This document shows positions 1 through 13,000 of a DNA stretch of 64,000 bases, piece after piece (within the stretch, counting starts at the first letter, position 1; the number at the start of each line of letters is the position of its first letter). The stretch is taken from positions 3,621,984 to 3,685,983 of the forward strand of contig NC_092564.1 of the NCBI RefSeq assembly GCF_037975245.1, written 5' to 3'. Both the position numbers and the translations under genes were made by a program. Below the pieces are notes generated by a model, which saw nothing but the letters and a program-made list of their open reading frames with translations, was not told the DNA's origin and ran no database searches. The stretch comes from Apostichopus japonicus (Eukaryota > Echinodermata > Holothuroidea > Aspidochirotida > Stichopodidae).

Positions 1-971
1 CATTCCCGCGAATGCTACGTTCTTGTGAGTTGCATTTTGTCTTCATCCAATTAAGGAATCCACTGGGAATAAGGTTTAGAAACCCCACTTTATATCTTTC
101 AAATTCAAATAGCGATCATAACATATATAATAAAGCCGAGTTGAATGGAACAAATTACATCTTTCTACTCATGAAATATTTGCACTATTGCACGAATGGA
201 AACCATTCATTATTTGTTTTATACAACATTTTATATTAAGATGGGTAAAATGCACTCATGCAACAGATTGTTTTGAACAGACAGGTTTCTCTGCTCTCCT
301 ACAGTTGAAAAAAAGTGCTACCAAAAATGTATAACCCATGGTTCTATTTCATAGAGTGGAATAGAGCGGATTTTGCATGCAATCAACGAGCAATTGACCA
401 ATGAAATGACCAGAATACAATTAGGTGTTGTATAATATAGATTAAGCCACAAACAAAAACATATACTATGACTTTTCACGAAGAAGATCATCCAGTAAAT
501 ACTCCTCGCTCGAATAGATGAAAATGCAAAATCAATCGAAAAGAAATTGAAAAACAAACGAAAACATTACCGGGCAAGTAAATTACGCTAGGACATTTGC
601 AAAGGGTAAACTTGTCTTATATAAATCCAAGGCAAACCAGAGACCGCAAAACTATTAACTTCAAACAAAATAAGAAATAAATAAATAAACCGTCGTTACA
701 CGGTAACGCCTAAACCGCGCGTTAATTGATATATTTCTTAACATGTATTCTTCTTTCCAAAGCACTCTGGGGTATAGGATAATGCATTTTTGATGAGAAC
801 AGACTCCTTTTAATTACAAAGAAATTGATGATATAATTGCTAAAGTAGGTGATATGAAGTGTTCAAAAGATGGTGGGCTAAGATATTACGAATGTGGCAA
901 TCACGGAGAGTAAATATTAAAGTATATGTCATACTGTTGCTTACTAACATAGCCTATTATTCCTTCTATAG
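1..971. other. 5' flank or intron, no gene recognised
   Basis: No exon with a convincing acceptor, donor and coding pattern was found. The first LRR exon at 972 begins in phase 2, so coding sequence (signal peptide, LRR N-terminal cap) must lie upstream, either here unrecognised or outside the window. Confidence 0.5.
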
Positions 972-1043
972 ATATATTATCGAGACTGCAATAACAGAGA
1001 TTCCCGTTGAAGCGTTTTGGAATTTAACGCATTTGGAAGAGCT
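972..1043 (+). CDS. LRR receptor exon 1 in window (one LRR)
   Basis: 72 nt between acceptor ttctatag and donor gtaagta. It reads YIIETAITEIPVEAFWNLTH then LEEL, a standard LRR. An intact inverted copy lies at 8448-8519. Confidence 0.85.
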
Positions 1044-4000
1044 GTAAGTATATTGCATTGATTGCATTCAGTACGTTGCTACAGTACTTTAGATGTGTGA
1101 AATGTAAATTGTAACGTAAACAAGGCTCTCTTACATAAGAGCAAAAACAGTATCGTCCAATAGTCCAGCTGGAAGAGTGTGGCTTAGTATGTTATTACTT
1201 GAAATTTGTGCGTCTTAGTTTTAAGTATTTACCACTTAGACATACTTCCATGGACTGTCTTGCAAGCGTCGAGTTGGGGATAAGAAACAAAAACACATTA
1301 CATCCATTGACACGTATTTGAATAAAAACTGTCCTCGCCATTATAACGGCGTACTATTAAACCATTTTAATTTTTTTTGTAACAACGAAAATCATTTCAT
1401 TCTAATGCAAATATGGATGCCCTATCTACATGATGTCATTGTCTTTGAGAACACAACTCCCGACAACAATGGCATTGTATGATTGCAGTGTTTAAGATTT
1501 TACTCTGCAGTGTATACGATTTCACCCTGTATCATTATTAAATTATCCAAAATCTGCGGACATTGTCAACACAATCAGTCAAATTACGATACTATACATA
1601 CACAGGCTGATATACCAAATTTACGTTGATCTTAAAATTCAAATGAAAATATGGGTATACGATACGTAGTATTTATCTTTGCTTATGTGTAATTTATAAT
1701 TTTATTTTATTTCATTTATTTATTTGTTTTATCGAAACATTCACATGATATTATTAAGCACATATAAAGTAACAAAAATACAACGAGTTGTGAAGGTAGT
1801 GCTATAAAAACCCGTTATGGCATAACGAGTAGAGTTCTCCCTATACTTAACAATGAAAATATACATAAATATGTATCTAAAACCAATGAAAATATACATA
1901 AATATGTCTCTACACTAGAAAAAAAACCTGACCCTGTCTTTGACCCCACTCAAACCTCCCGACCCTTTTAACGACTTTCACACCTTTCCACACCCATAAC
2001 CCCAGATAAAACCCACCTATCCACCTACTCAAAACCTCCCGTCCCTATCCCATACATCTGTTGAAACCTTTGCCTGAAAAAGGTACATGACACTATAATA
2101 CAAACATCAATAGTTGTTTAGAAGGGTCTTAGTTTTTTTAAAGAGTGGAAGTGAGCTTATAGATTTCAGATCATCTGATATGGAGTTCCAAACAGTTATT
2201 GAACGGTTTCGTACATTTAATAGGCAATGTTTGTTTTGCAGGGATAACAATGTATGTTTTTGTTTTGTCTGGTTCTGTAGTTGTGCACCTGATTACTTTA
2301 TTCAAAGAAACTGTTGAATGAAAACGTTACGTGACAATGTGTTACTTTAAAAGCAAACGTTCCAAAATTCAAGTGGATTAGACCTGATAACTTAAGATTT
2401 ATTGAAGATAATAACGTACTGGTGTTCGCACGCTGAAGTGCGTTCCCAATATGTCGAATAGCTCGCTTTTGTAAGAATGTTAGTTTAGTTAGATCAGAAC
2501 GTTACATGGCTCTGTCTTGATATATCATCATGGAGAACTCCAGTTGAAGCTTCTGGAGGAATATTAAAATTTAGTGGTACAGAAAATATCTTTATTTATT
2601 TTTTACTTTATTCTTTTACTGTGCAGAAATTTGGAGAGGAATAAGATCACAAAAATTCCGGAACAGGCCTTTTTCAACCTAGCATTGTTGAAACTGTTGT
2701 AAGTATATACTAATTTAAAACGGGGATGAGCTGCACGAAATTTATTTTAACAAATGTACCGAAGTGATAAATAAATAAAATTAGTATACATTTTATAGAA
2801 TAATGTGAATAGTGTTATGTAAATAAAGTATTTATTCAGCATTACATTCATTGATTTAGTTTTCATGTAATAATATGAGAAAGTTTGTTCTTTAGAGTCT
2901 GAATGAATCTGAAGGTCATGTGACATATTTAGCAGCATTGATTCATTCTAAGATACCGTATAAGTTTTAAGTTCTAGATCAATCGTACGACACGGGAGAG
3001 GACTGCAGATTAGTGATGGCTTATAAGTTAACTATACTGTCAAATTATTACAGTGCTAAGTGTTACTTTCTATGTGTACTTAGTTCTCCGTGTTTATAGT
3101 TTAGATATATTAATGTACCGTATAAACTGCATAATAGTTCCCGAGGAAGTCAATATTAGTTTGCTATATAAACATCTACTTTCAGGGACCTAAAGCGGAA
3201 TATGATCAATGTGCTATCCCCAGAAGTCTTTTCAAGATTAACCAGTTTGACGAAATTGCAAGTTTTCTTTTTAAAACTATATAAGCGCTTTCATTCCTTT
3301 ATCTTTTAAAAGTTTGATAACTAGGAGAATGGCATGTCATGTTTGTGACCACGTCCGTTGCTGCTTTGTCTATTTGAATTATGACGCGATGGAGGGGAGG
3401 AGGTGGGGTGGGAGTGGAAGTAATAATATATCCATGGGGTTCAAATTCCAAAATATCATAATTATTTAAATATATATAACCGTTAACCTTAAATATACAT
3501 GTCAGAATTTGAATGAATAATGGGTAATTTGGTCGAAATGATCACGTAATATTTGTAACCTCAATCGTCTTTTAGCTTTATGCCGATAGTGATATATTGT
3601 TCGTTTTCTATACCAATGGTTGCTCCACAGTGTTTATCTATATCATTCTCATGCTTATGTTATCCGTGTTTAAACTCGTTGATTCGTTCGATTGGTTTTG
3701 TTGATAAAAATCATTAGCAAAATTGATTTCAATCATTACTTTTTCGGAACTTTGTTAGCTACGAAAACTTCATATATACATGGGGCATCAACATGCATCA
3801 GGTATACGGCCTTTAATACCTTATCTTATATCATTATGGTATAACGTTGCAAAATATCATGTAAATAACTGACTTCAAATTACCTTTTTTGATAAATTAT
3901 AAGTACTTTTATCAATATATTAATGAAGAGGACAACGTAATTGCAGCTGGCTGAATTCCGTAAATGATGGTATATATTTCATTTTGTCTTTTTTATTTCT

Positions 4001-7000
4001 TTTTTTACAGACGTCTTGAGGGCAACCAACTCAAGGCACTACATTGCAATCTCTTTAGTAAACTTACAAACTTAAAAAGTTTGTAAGTATTTATACAATA
4101 TTTTATATGATGTCTGGGCTGGACTTGGCTGGTATATATATATATATATATATATATTTATAAAGAAAACTCGTAATTGGCCATCGAACTATACTAGTGT
4201 GATAAATATGTACTTTACTGAACATCAGTTGATGCCCTTTACTTAAAGTGAATATCGTTTTAATTTAGTATCAAAAGTCTATGAAGACTGCGACACGTGA
4301 CTATTAGAACGAATACAGATATTCCAAATCTGCAATAAATGATGTTCTGAAACGTTCTTGCAATATTTTAACTTTGAGACCTATAACCTATTTATCAGTT
4401 TAGTGTACTACATATATAGTCAGAGAATAAAATGGCAACGCCAATCACAGAGGCCTCCTCATAGCTTTTTATAACTTCGCGGAATTTATTCAATTCGTTT
4501 TACAGTATGACAATTATAGAACCGTATGTTATTTGAAAATAACTGTCCATGTATAGCGGTTTCCTATCCAATCTAATATATCTATAATCCAATCAACGAC
4601 ATTGATTTATTTACGGAAAATTTTGCTAAAAAGTCCTTAACGCAAAATTTTGGCTATCGCACACAAAAAGCACACACGTTTCCTCCGCCTCGGCTACACA
4701 CTATCCAAATCTTATCCTCTATTTCTGACCCTCAACCCATATCGATGAGGGATGTCCTATCAAAGTATTATTTATGTTTCATCTTAACGGCAAATGCTGT
4801 TCTTTTCATTACTTTGCAGGAATAAATAACTTAATTTTAATGGACTGGATGCATGCAAATTTGTCACACATTCATTACATACCTTGGGGACGAGTATCAC
4901 TATTTCTTTGACTGTTCATTATTCTCAAGTGAAAGGATTAACTTCCCAAAGCATTATTACTATATGTACCATAATACTCTTAACATGGAAGAACTGTTTA
5001 ATACAAGTAATAACAATGTTTGTGAAAGCTTCACTCTTTTTAGTGCTAAAATATTAGGTCAGTGTTTAACTATTTTCTTGTGTGTTTTTATTTGATAAAT
5101 TATTGCGGCAACTTGTTGTCGTTTGTTATTGCTGTGTTCCTTTCCTTTCTCTTTTGTCTTCTTTAGTGTTCTTCTCTTTCTGTACTTTCTTTCCTATCTG
5201 GTATCACAATTGTCTTGTCGATGGCCTATTCAATATGTCGATGTTTATTTATGTTCATTTGTATTTACGTCTCTTTAAACTCTAATTCGAAGGGTAAAAA
5301 GAGATCAAGTCAACTATGTAGAGGCGCATACGGCTCCCGTTTTGATCAATTCTCGTATAGTTTGTTTCTTTTGGAATAATCACAAATGTCTTATATTCTA
5401 ATAACCAATGAAATCAGTTTGTGGAACACTCATGTTTTAAAAAACATTTGTTCACAGATATCTAAATGATAATATGATCGCTGCACTTCCTCACAACATA
5501 TTTTGGAATTTATATCAACTGGAAAGGCTGTGAGTAATATAAACAATTAATGTCTATATAAACGTGTGACGTATATTAGAAGTATAAGGATTAGATCAAC
5601 TTTCTTCTCTAGTTCTAGATTCAATCATTCGTTGCTATATTTCCAATATGGACATAAAGCAAACTGGACATGATATTGCTTTGTAGGTGGAGGCAAGAAT
5701 GACAGTTGTTCCGTCCTTCTCATTATTTTGTTATTTTTATTTTGGTTATTTTTATTAAAAAAACGTGCTATTTTAAATCTCTTGGGGGGCTCTCCACCCT
5801 GCGTTGTAAATATGTAACTCTTTCTTAGTCAACATACTGCTTGCTTCTTCTCCCCGCCCCAGTAAATACTTATATTAATATCAAGATAAAAGTCAGTATG
5901 TTATTTCTGGAAGTATTACAAAGATGGTCATGAATTCCCGCTATAATCACAGATATATCTTCAATAACTATTTGACGACGCTGCCAGGTGACTTGCTACG
6001 GAACTTGACAAGCTTGATATTGCTGTGAGTATGCTGTTTATATACTAATCGTTTACCCCATCACAACCGCTTATATAGAGTTTAACCAACGTGTTAATCC
6101 TCTAAATGGGGCGGGTGGGGGGGGGGGTGTATTGTTGGATGTTGCGACTTCTAACAAGAATTTCAATTGTAAAATTTATCAAACTTTTTATTATGAGTTA
6201 TTAAAGTTATTAAACTTAGTCATATAAGAGACAGAACTACAGCAGTGGCGTGCGCAAAGCGGGAGGGAGAGGAGGCAGGGCCACGGAGAAGAGGTCATGG
6301 GGAAGACCTAGAGCACTGTCATTCCTACTCCTTTTGTATGTGTGTATGTATGTATATATGTATGAATGTCTGTATTCAACTCCTTTTCAACCCCTTTTCA
6401 ACATAGGAAGACAAATCAAGGGAATTTGTTAGCAAAAACATTACTTTGTGTTTAGAGCCACTTACAGACCTAATTGTTCGACCAAATAAACATTATTAGC
6501 ATCAAAATACTAACGACTACTAGTTAATTTCACATACTTAATAACATGCGAACACCTGACGTCGATTAAAATGAATTTACTCTAATTGTTTAACTATTTG
6601 TGTATTTTTCTTTTTGCAGGGATGCAAGCTTCAACAAAGTCAATACATTACCTAGTAGTGTATTTTTCAATCTAGTTTGGCTGGATAATCTGTAAGTAAT
6701 AGGTTGAGGAATATCAATGTTAATATAAATCATATTCTAGAATATTGCAACATCAGGCATCAGTGATTTAATTTTCGATTATACATTACTGACAAACCGC
6801 CAAACTGACAAACCAGCAGATTCACGTCATATAGTCGCTTTTGAAGACAATTGTTAAGAAGCAGATTATCAGACATGGTATGGTTCAGCTGTAATCTAAT
6901 CCTACGTATGATGGCTATGTCTAACTTTCAGAGATTTGTCTGGTAACCAGCTCGAGATACTTCCGGAGAATATCTTTGCGGACTTAATACGGTTGAGCTA

Positions 7001-10000
7001 TCTGTAAGTATATGACTTTCTATCAGGATCCTGTTGGAATGCTGACATGAAAACGTTAAACGTTCATATGCTTTGTTTATGATACCCTTCGCAATCTGTT
7101 TAATGATAATAGGATTCTTTTGCAGGGATTTGTCCACCAACCAAATCACTATCCTCCCAGAGAAGCTACTGTGGAACTTATCTTCTCTGACACAGATGTA
7201 AGTAGAAGTTATATAAATGGGTCACACAATATTAACGTTGTTAACATATATATCTATCCTGCGTTTGATTGCATATCAATATACAATCAAGTTTGCATTT
7301 TGAATTCCCACGTTTTGGTATGATTAGTGTAGTAGTGGAAGAGGTGAAAGGAAGTGAATGAAAAACACGAGGCCACCTTCTCTGCCAAACACACACACAA
7401 ATACACATACACAATTTGGTATAACTACTTCTCAAGCACTATGTAATGTAATTAATATGTACCGACAAAGGTGATATAAACCAGCATTAAAGATAGTGTA
7501 CTTGACATCAAACTCCATTGTCCTTCTTACAGATGTGGGTTCGAAGTATGTTACCGAAGGTTCTATTAATCGGTCATATTATGTCATAAAATTAAAATAA
7601 AATTGAAATATGATATCATCGAAAAGTGATTGATGGAAATACATTCGATTGAACGAAGTATTTATTTTAATCGAGCAGAAGAGCCTATATTTCCTCCTTG
7701 ACCTCAGCAAAGGAATTTTTCAAAGGAAAATAGTAAAGATGGAGACTAATTTCTTGTTTACAGAGCACTTTATCACAACAACATCGAGATTATCCCTGAA
7801 AACCTGTTCTGCAACATAACTCAGCTGGACCAAGTGTAAGTTACCACATTCATAATAATTTCCAAACTTCTTTCTAGTTCTAACTCAGTGAATAGTCTAA
7901 TCCGAGACGCGGATCCAGGTATTCTGTGGGTATGTGCAGTGCCCCTCTCCCGGAAGATTAGCAAAAGATTAAGAACAGGCAGACTAGCAATGTATGTGAG
8001 CAGAGCAAGTGCAAAAAGAAGAAAAGCAAATCATTCTCAAATTGGATGAATTTACTGAAAAATAGATATACATTCAATGCATTAGAATGTAATGATTCTC
8101 GTTGTTACAAAAAAAAATTACAAATGGTTTAATAGTATGCCGTTATAATGGCGATGACAGTTTTTATTCAAATACGTGTCAATGGATGTAATGTGTTTGT
8201 GTTTCTTATCCCCAACTCGACGCTTGTAAGACAGTCCATGGAAGTATGTCTAAGTGGTAAATACTTATAACTAAGACGCACAAATTTCAAGTAATAGCAT
8301 ACTAAGCCACACTCTTCCAGCTGGACAAGTGGATACGATACTGTTTCTGCTCTTATGTAAGAGAGCCTTGTTTACGTTACAATTTACATTTCACACATCT
8401 AAAGTACTGTAGCAACGTACTGAATGCAATCAGTGCAATATACTTACAGCTCTTCCAAATGCGTTAAATTCCAAAACGCTTCAACGGGAATCTCTGTTAT
8501 TGCAGTCTTGATAATATATCTAAGGAATAATAGGCTATGTTAGTAAGCAACAGTTTGACATATACTTTACTGAAAGGCTGCCCGAGCATTTAAAATACCA
8601 TCCTCCCGGGAGTACTTAGCCATAAACAAATAATATACAGCTCGCCTTCCCGGTGGCTGGACTGTTCCCCGGAAGTAAACTTTACTTCCGGAGTTTGACT
8701 AACAAGGATGATGATGATAATGATGGGATCCCGAGACCGCACTTCTTCCGATATAAAATCCTGGATCCACCGCTGCTAATCAGATCCTAAGCTGCGATGA
8801 AGTTATAGTGTGAACAGTGTGGTATTATTATGATGAATTCGGTAAGCGATTTGGCATGTACATCAGCCCATTTTGCTTAATTAATAAGGATAACATTTAT
8901 AAATCATGTACCAACAAATATGATATACTAGACATTAATTAATAGGCTTTATAATGTAAAGGATGTACTAGACTAACGAATAAACGTTTAGTAGGCAACG
9001 ATTGTATTGTAAAATGGCGGAGGGAGTTTGAGCAACTGTGACTATTAGACCTCGGCGGTCATACAAGAACTAGCTTTGATAAAAGGTTTGAAAAAGCCCA
9101 AACATTGGCTGCTTTTCTTCCAACTATATTTCATGAAAATTATGTTTGTTATTTCATGGCCCCAATTGCAAGCATGGAATATTGTAGCGGACTGGTTATT
9201 AAAGTTTGTTGCCTATTGCTGTTACCATGGTAACGGTGTTTGGACGTAATGGTAGAACTAAATGTATTTAGTAGTACCCCCTAACGAGTTTCGGGGAGTC
9301 ACCATTCCAATGGTACTTTGACTAACTTACTTCGAAGAAATGTGCCCTGACATGAATACGTGTGTCTAGCTGACCCTTATAATAAGCTTCTTCAAAGGTC
9401 AAATGCCTAAGGTAATGTTAAGGAAAACGTTACTTTTTATATAACTCTATAAAGTGGACACTTTAAATTGACTTGCTATCTGTACATATAGCTAAGCAAG
9501 TCACTTTTAAGAGTAATAAGGAAAGTAAATGTCATCTAAGAACCAAACGACGGAAGGAACACCCATATTTAATAGCCTTCGGTTTTTGTTTCATTCGTCT
9601 TCACCTAAATGGCATAAAAGCAGCTAAGAATTCGTAAATATCTTACACGGTTGGTGAAAACGAATGCTAAGTAGCCTAATGTCTTATTTAAAGTTAATCA
9701 CTTCACGGAGAAAATGGAGAATAAAGAAAGTAAAAACGCCTCACCTGCAGTATAAGGAAGGTTATAAATATAAAGGCAACCAAGAATATCAGTTCACTAA
9801 AAAGAAGGACAAGAAATTGCGAACGCCCAGAACGGCAGATAAACACGTCCTTGCTACTACCAGCTGTACTGTACATGTGTCACGCACATATATTCCATGA
9901 GTGGCTCTCAGATTGCGTCAGGTGCCAATAATATTCCGACCGATAAGAGAGTGTTTCTCTATAATTGACCAAGAAAGAGTTGAGTTTCCCCTCTCCACAC

Positions 10001-13000
10001 CTCAACATGTAGGCTAATACGTATTTTATCGAATGTTTATTTTGTTTTTTTCTTGTGAATTTGTATTCTTTCTTGGTTTCAGTGTCTTCGATGAAAACGA
10101 GATTAAAGCAGTTCCTCGAGTATTGTTTCTTGGAATTACAGTTGGATCCCTGTAAGTAGAATTCATACCGTATTGAAGTCAGTTTGCTCCAAAAGTCCTT
10201 TTTGTATTCTTCTTTAACTGTTAAATCGCTACGGTGGTGTCGAAGTGGATTTCATCCTCTATAGAAACATGTCCGGTCAAGCAACGTTTACTAACGAAAC
10301 TATGTCCCTCCCTCATACTATTTAAAAACAAATATTAATTTATCATAAATTCAATTAATGCATATATGAAATTATACAGGACGGTTTGTCATGAATATTA
10401 AATATTCCAAGGGGGAGGGAGGGATTTCATGAGAAGGGGATTTTACTAACGTGAGAAATGAAGTTTGGTATTTTGTTTTCTAACCGATATATTTTGCTGT
10501 TATAAATATTGTCCGTCCAGACGCTATCTACATATTGACAACAATTACTGTTTACTGTTACATCGGCCTTAGATTCTAGTATTCCGGGACACCTTTCATG
10601 TGAAAATTGTAATATCACAAACTTTAATATATACTAACAAATATAATATACATATGATAAAAATCATTGTGTTCCTGTAATAACAAGAATATTATTGCTA
10701 CGAAAATTTCTCTCCACATTAATCCTAAATTTGTGATTACTCGGGATCGTGTAAAGTTGATCCATGCACCACCAAAACAAATGTATAATAACTGTTCTAC
10801 TTCTCTGTCTATGCCATGTACACATTTTATACTGTTTATAGTGTCAGGCAGAGGTTTTTCTATTTGGGGATTGTCTACTTGTAATATTCTCTGATAATTT
10901 TGTTCAAATTTAACGATATGTTTGACTTAGTAAAGTGAACCTTAACCAGCCTTTTAGATCAGGCTCAAAGCAGCTTCCGTGGTGTTGTGATGAGCCTGGG
11001 GCAAAGCGAAAGTATTTGTCCCCATTTCAAGAGTCAGAGAATTTCAGTTGAAATAACCTTCGTATTGATTTGACTTTTCATGACATCAGCTACCATCAAT
11101 TAAATTGGCATTTGACGGGGTGAGGACAAAACATCTGGCTGACATCCGATTTGGAAAGGTGACCTCAGGGAAGGACCCCTCCACTTTGAGCAACTTTTGT
11201 TTCGGTTACGGGGCTTGTAAACGCAAACCTGTGTTATCTCTTCAATCATTTTTAGCTATACATTGTCAGTGTATACGACTTTAAGTGCGTCTTTGACGTC
11301 ATCTCGTCGTATATGGCACATTGCGCCCCCCCCCCCCTCGCCACACAGGGGTTCAATACTGCAATGTTCTCACTTTCGCAAAAAGCACCTGAACTATCGG
11401 CCTAACGATTTATCTTTAAACTTGGAACAGGCGTCCATACTAAATCTTAAAAAGCCATCCATAAGCCGTCCATATAAAACCATGGAAGGTTGGGTGATAT
11501 ACCAGTGCTACAAAAGGCTTCCGTTTTATTTGATGAATACTGTAATCTAATTGTTGTCCTTTTGTCGTACTATTTCTTTCTTTCCAGGGATTTTTCTGGA
11601 AATAAAATAAGCAGTTTACCTCAAGACATCTTTGCAAACACTACAGTAACGGAAGCATTGTAAGGGTACTTTGAATTAACTATGTACATTTAGCTTCTTG
11701 TTGTCAACCCAATTTACCGAATATCTCTTGTGCACACTCTGTCAACGAATATGGTAAAATTGTGCCAAATCATATCTGTATTGATAGAAATAGACATTAT
11801 ATAGTAAGCATAACTCATGTAGGTTAACTGCTCACGGGATTATGAGTAATGAATTGTTAATACTACATACGAGTATATGGTATTAATCGCACGTAGAAGA
11901 CGTATATATCACTACGGTAATTTGACAGAGAAAAACGAGGTTCACAACACATTCCTTATGTCACAGATGACCCCCAATCACACTCGGACTTGTCCGTTAT
12001 AGATCAAAATTCTTTACGCGATTGCAGAAGCTTTAATCTGCTTATGGGTTCTGCAAATCCATATTTACCTTGGTGTATTAAGGATGAATTACCATCTTTT
12101 TCTTGGTGTAAAATGTTCTCACGCGATATTTTTCGAAAACAAATCATGATCTAGAACAACTATTCATTTTAAACTTTATCGGTCACTTTAGTTATCGCAA
12201 TAACTTCTCAACACTTGATCCTAAGAATTGATTTTACATGAGACATTTGATAAAGGAAAGCTTCATGCTTGTTGCAAGGAAACATTACGAATTTTTACTG
12301 ATATGCTTTTAAGGAAAAGTACCACATCGTCATCCTAGTGTCAGTGCTAACAACCATACGCTAAACCTTCTTTGTCTTGCAAATTTTCATTTTAGTGAGG
12401 CGGTTACCCACATATTATGCTGTAAATGTATGACATTCTTTAAAACACAAATTGCAAATCCTATGTTTTAATACGATACTAAATATAAGAAAGTAAGCTG
12501 ATGTACTCGAAAACATTATTTTAATTGTATCTTTTTGTTTTCATACTTTAGGGACTTTGCAGACAATCAGCTCACAGAGGTGCCAGCTGCAATCATTAAA
12601 CCAAATAGAAACAGGCTGACAATCACTATGCTCTTTCTGCAATCAAATCGTTTGACGGCAATCAACAGTGGCTCTTTTGACAAACTCATCAATTTAAAAG
12701 TCGTGTATGTTTATCTGTTCCCCTTAATTATTGTGCATTTATAGCTGCTCTTTGACTACAAATACGTATCGTTGTGTGCGTACGTCATGTATGTAGTATT
12801 CCTTTCCGATCTTATAACGTCTTTGCACTAGATACTCGACTTCGACTGAGAGCGGAAGTCATAATGAATCGTTTTCTTGCTGTACTTTAGAAACCGTGAA
12901 AATGGATTTTGTCCCTGTACAACAGAAAAGACCTTTTTCATTGCAAACATATTGGGGTACAGCATTCTTCCATTAACATCCATAGATCGTACTTTCCCAG

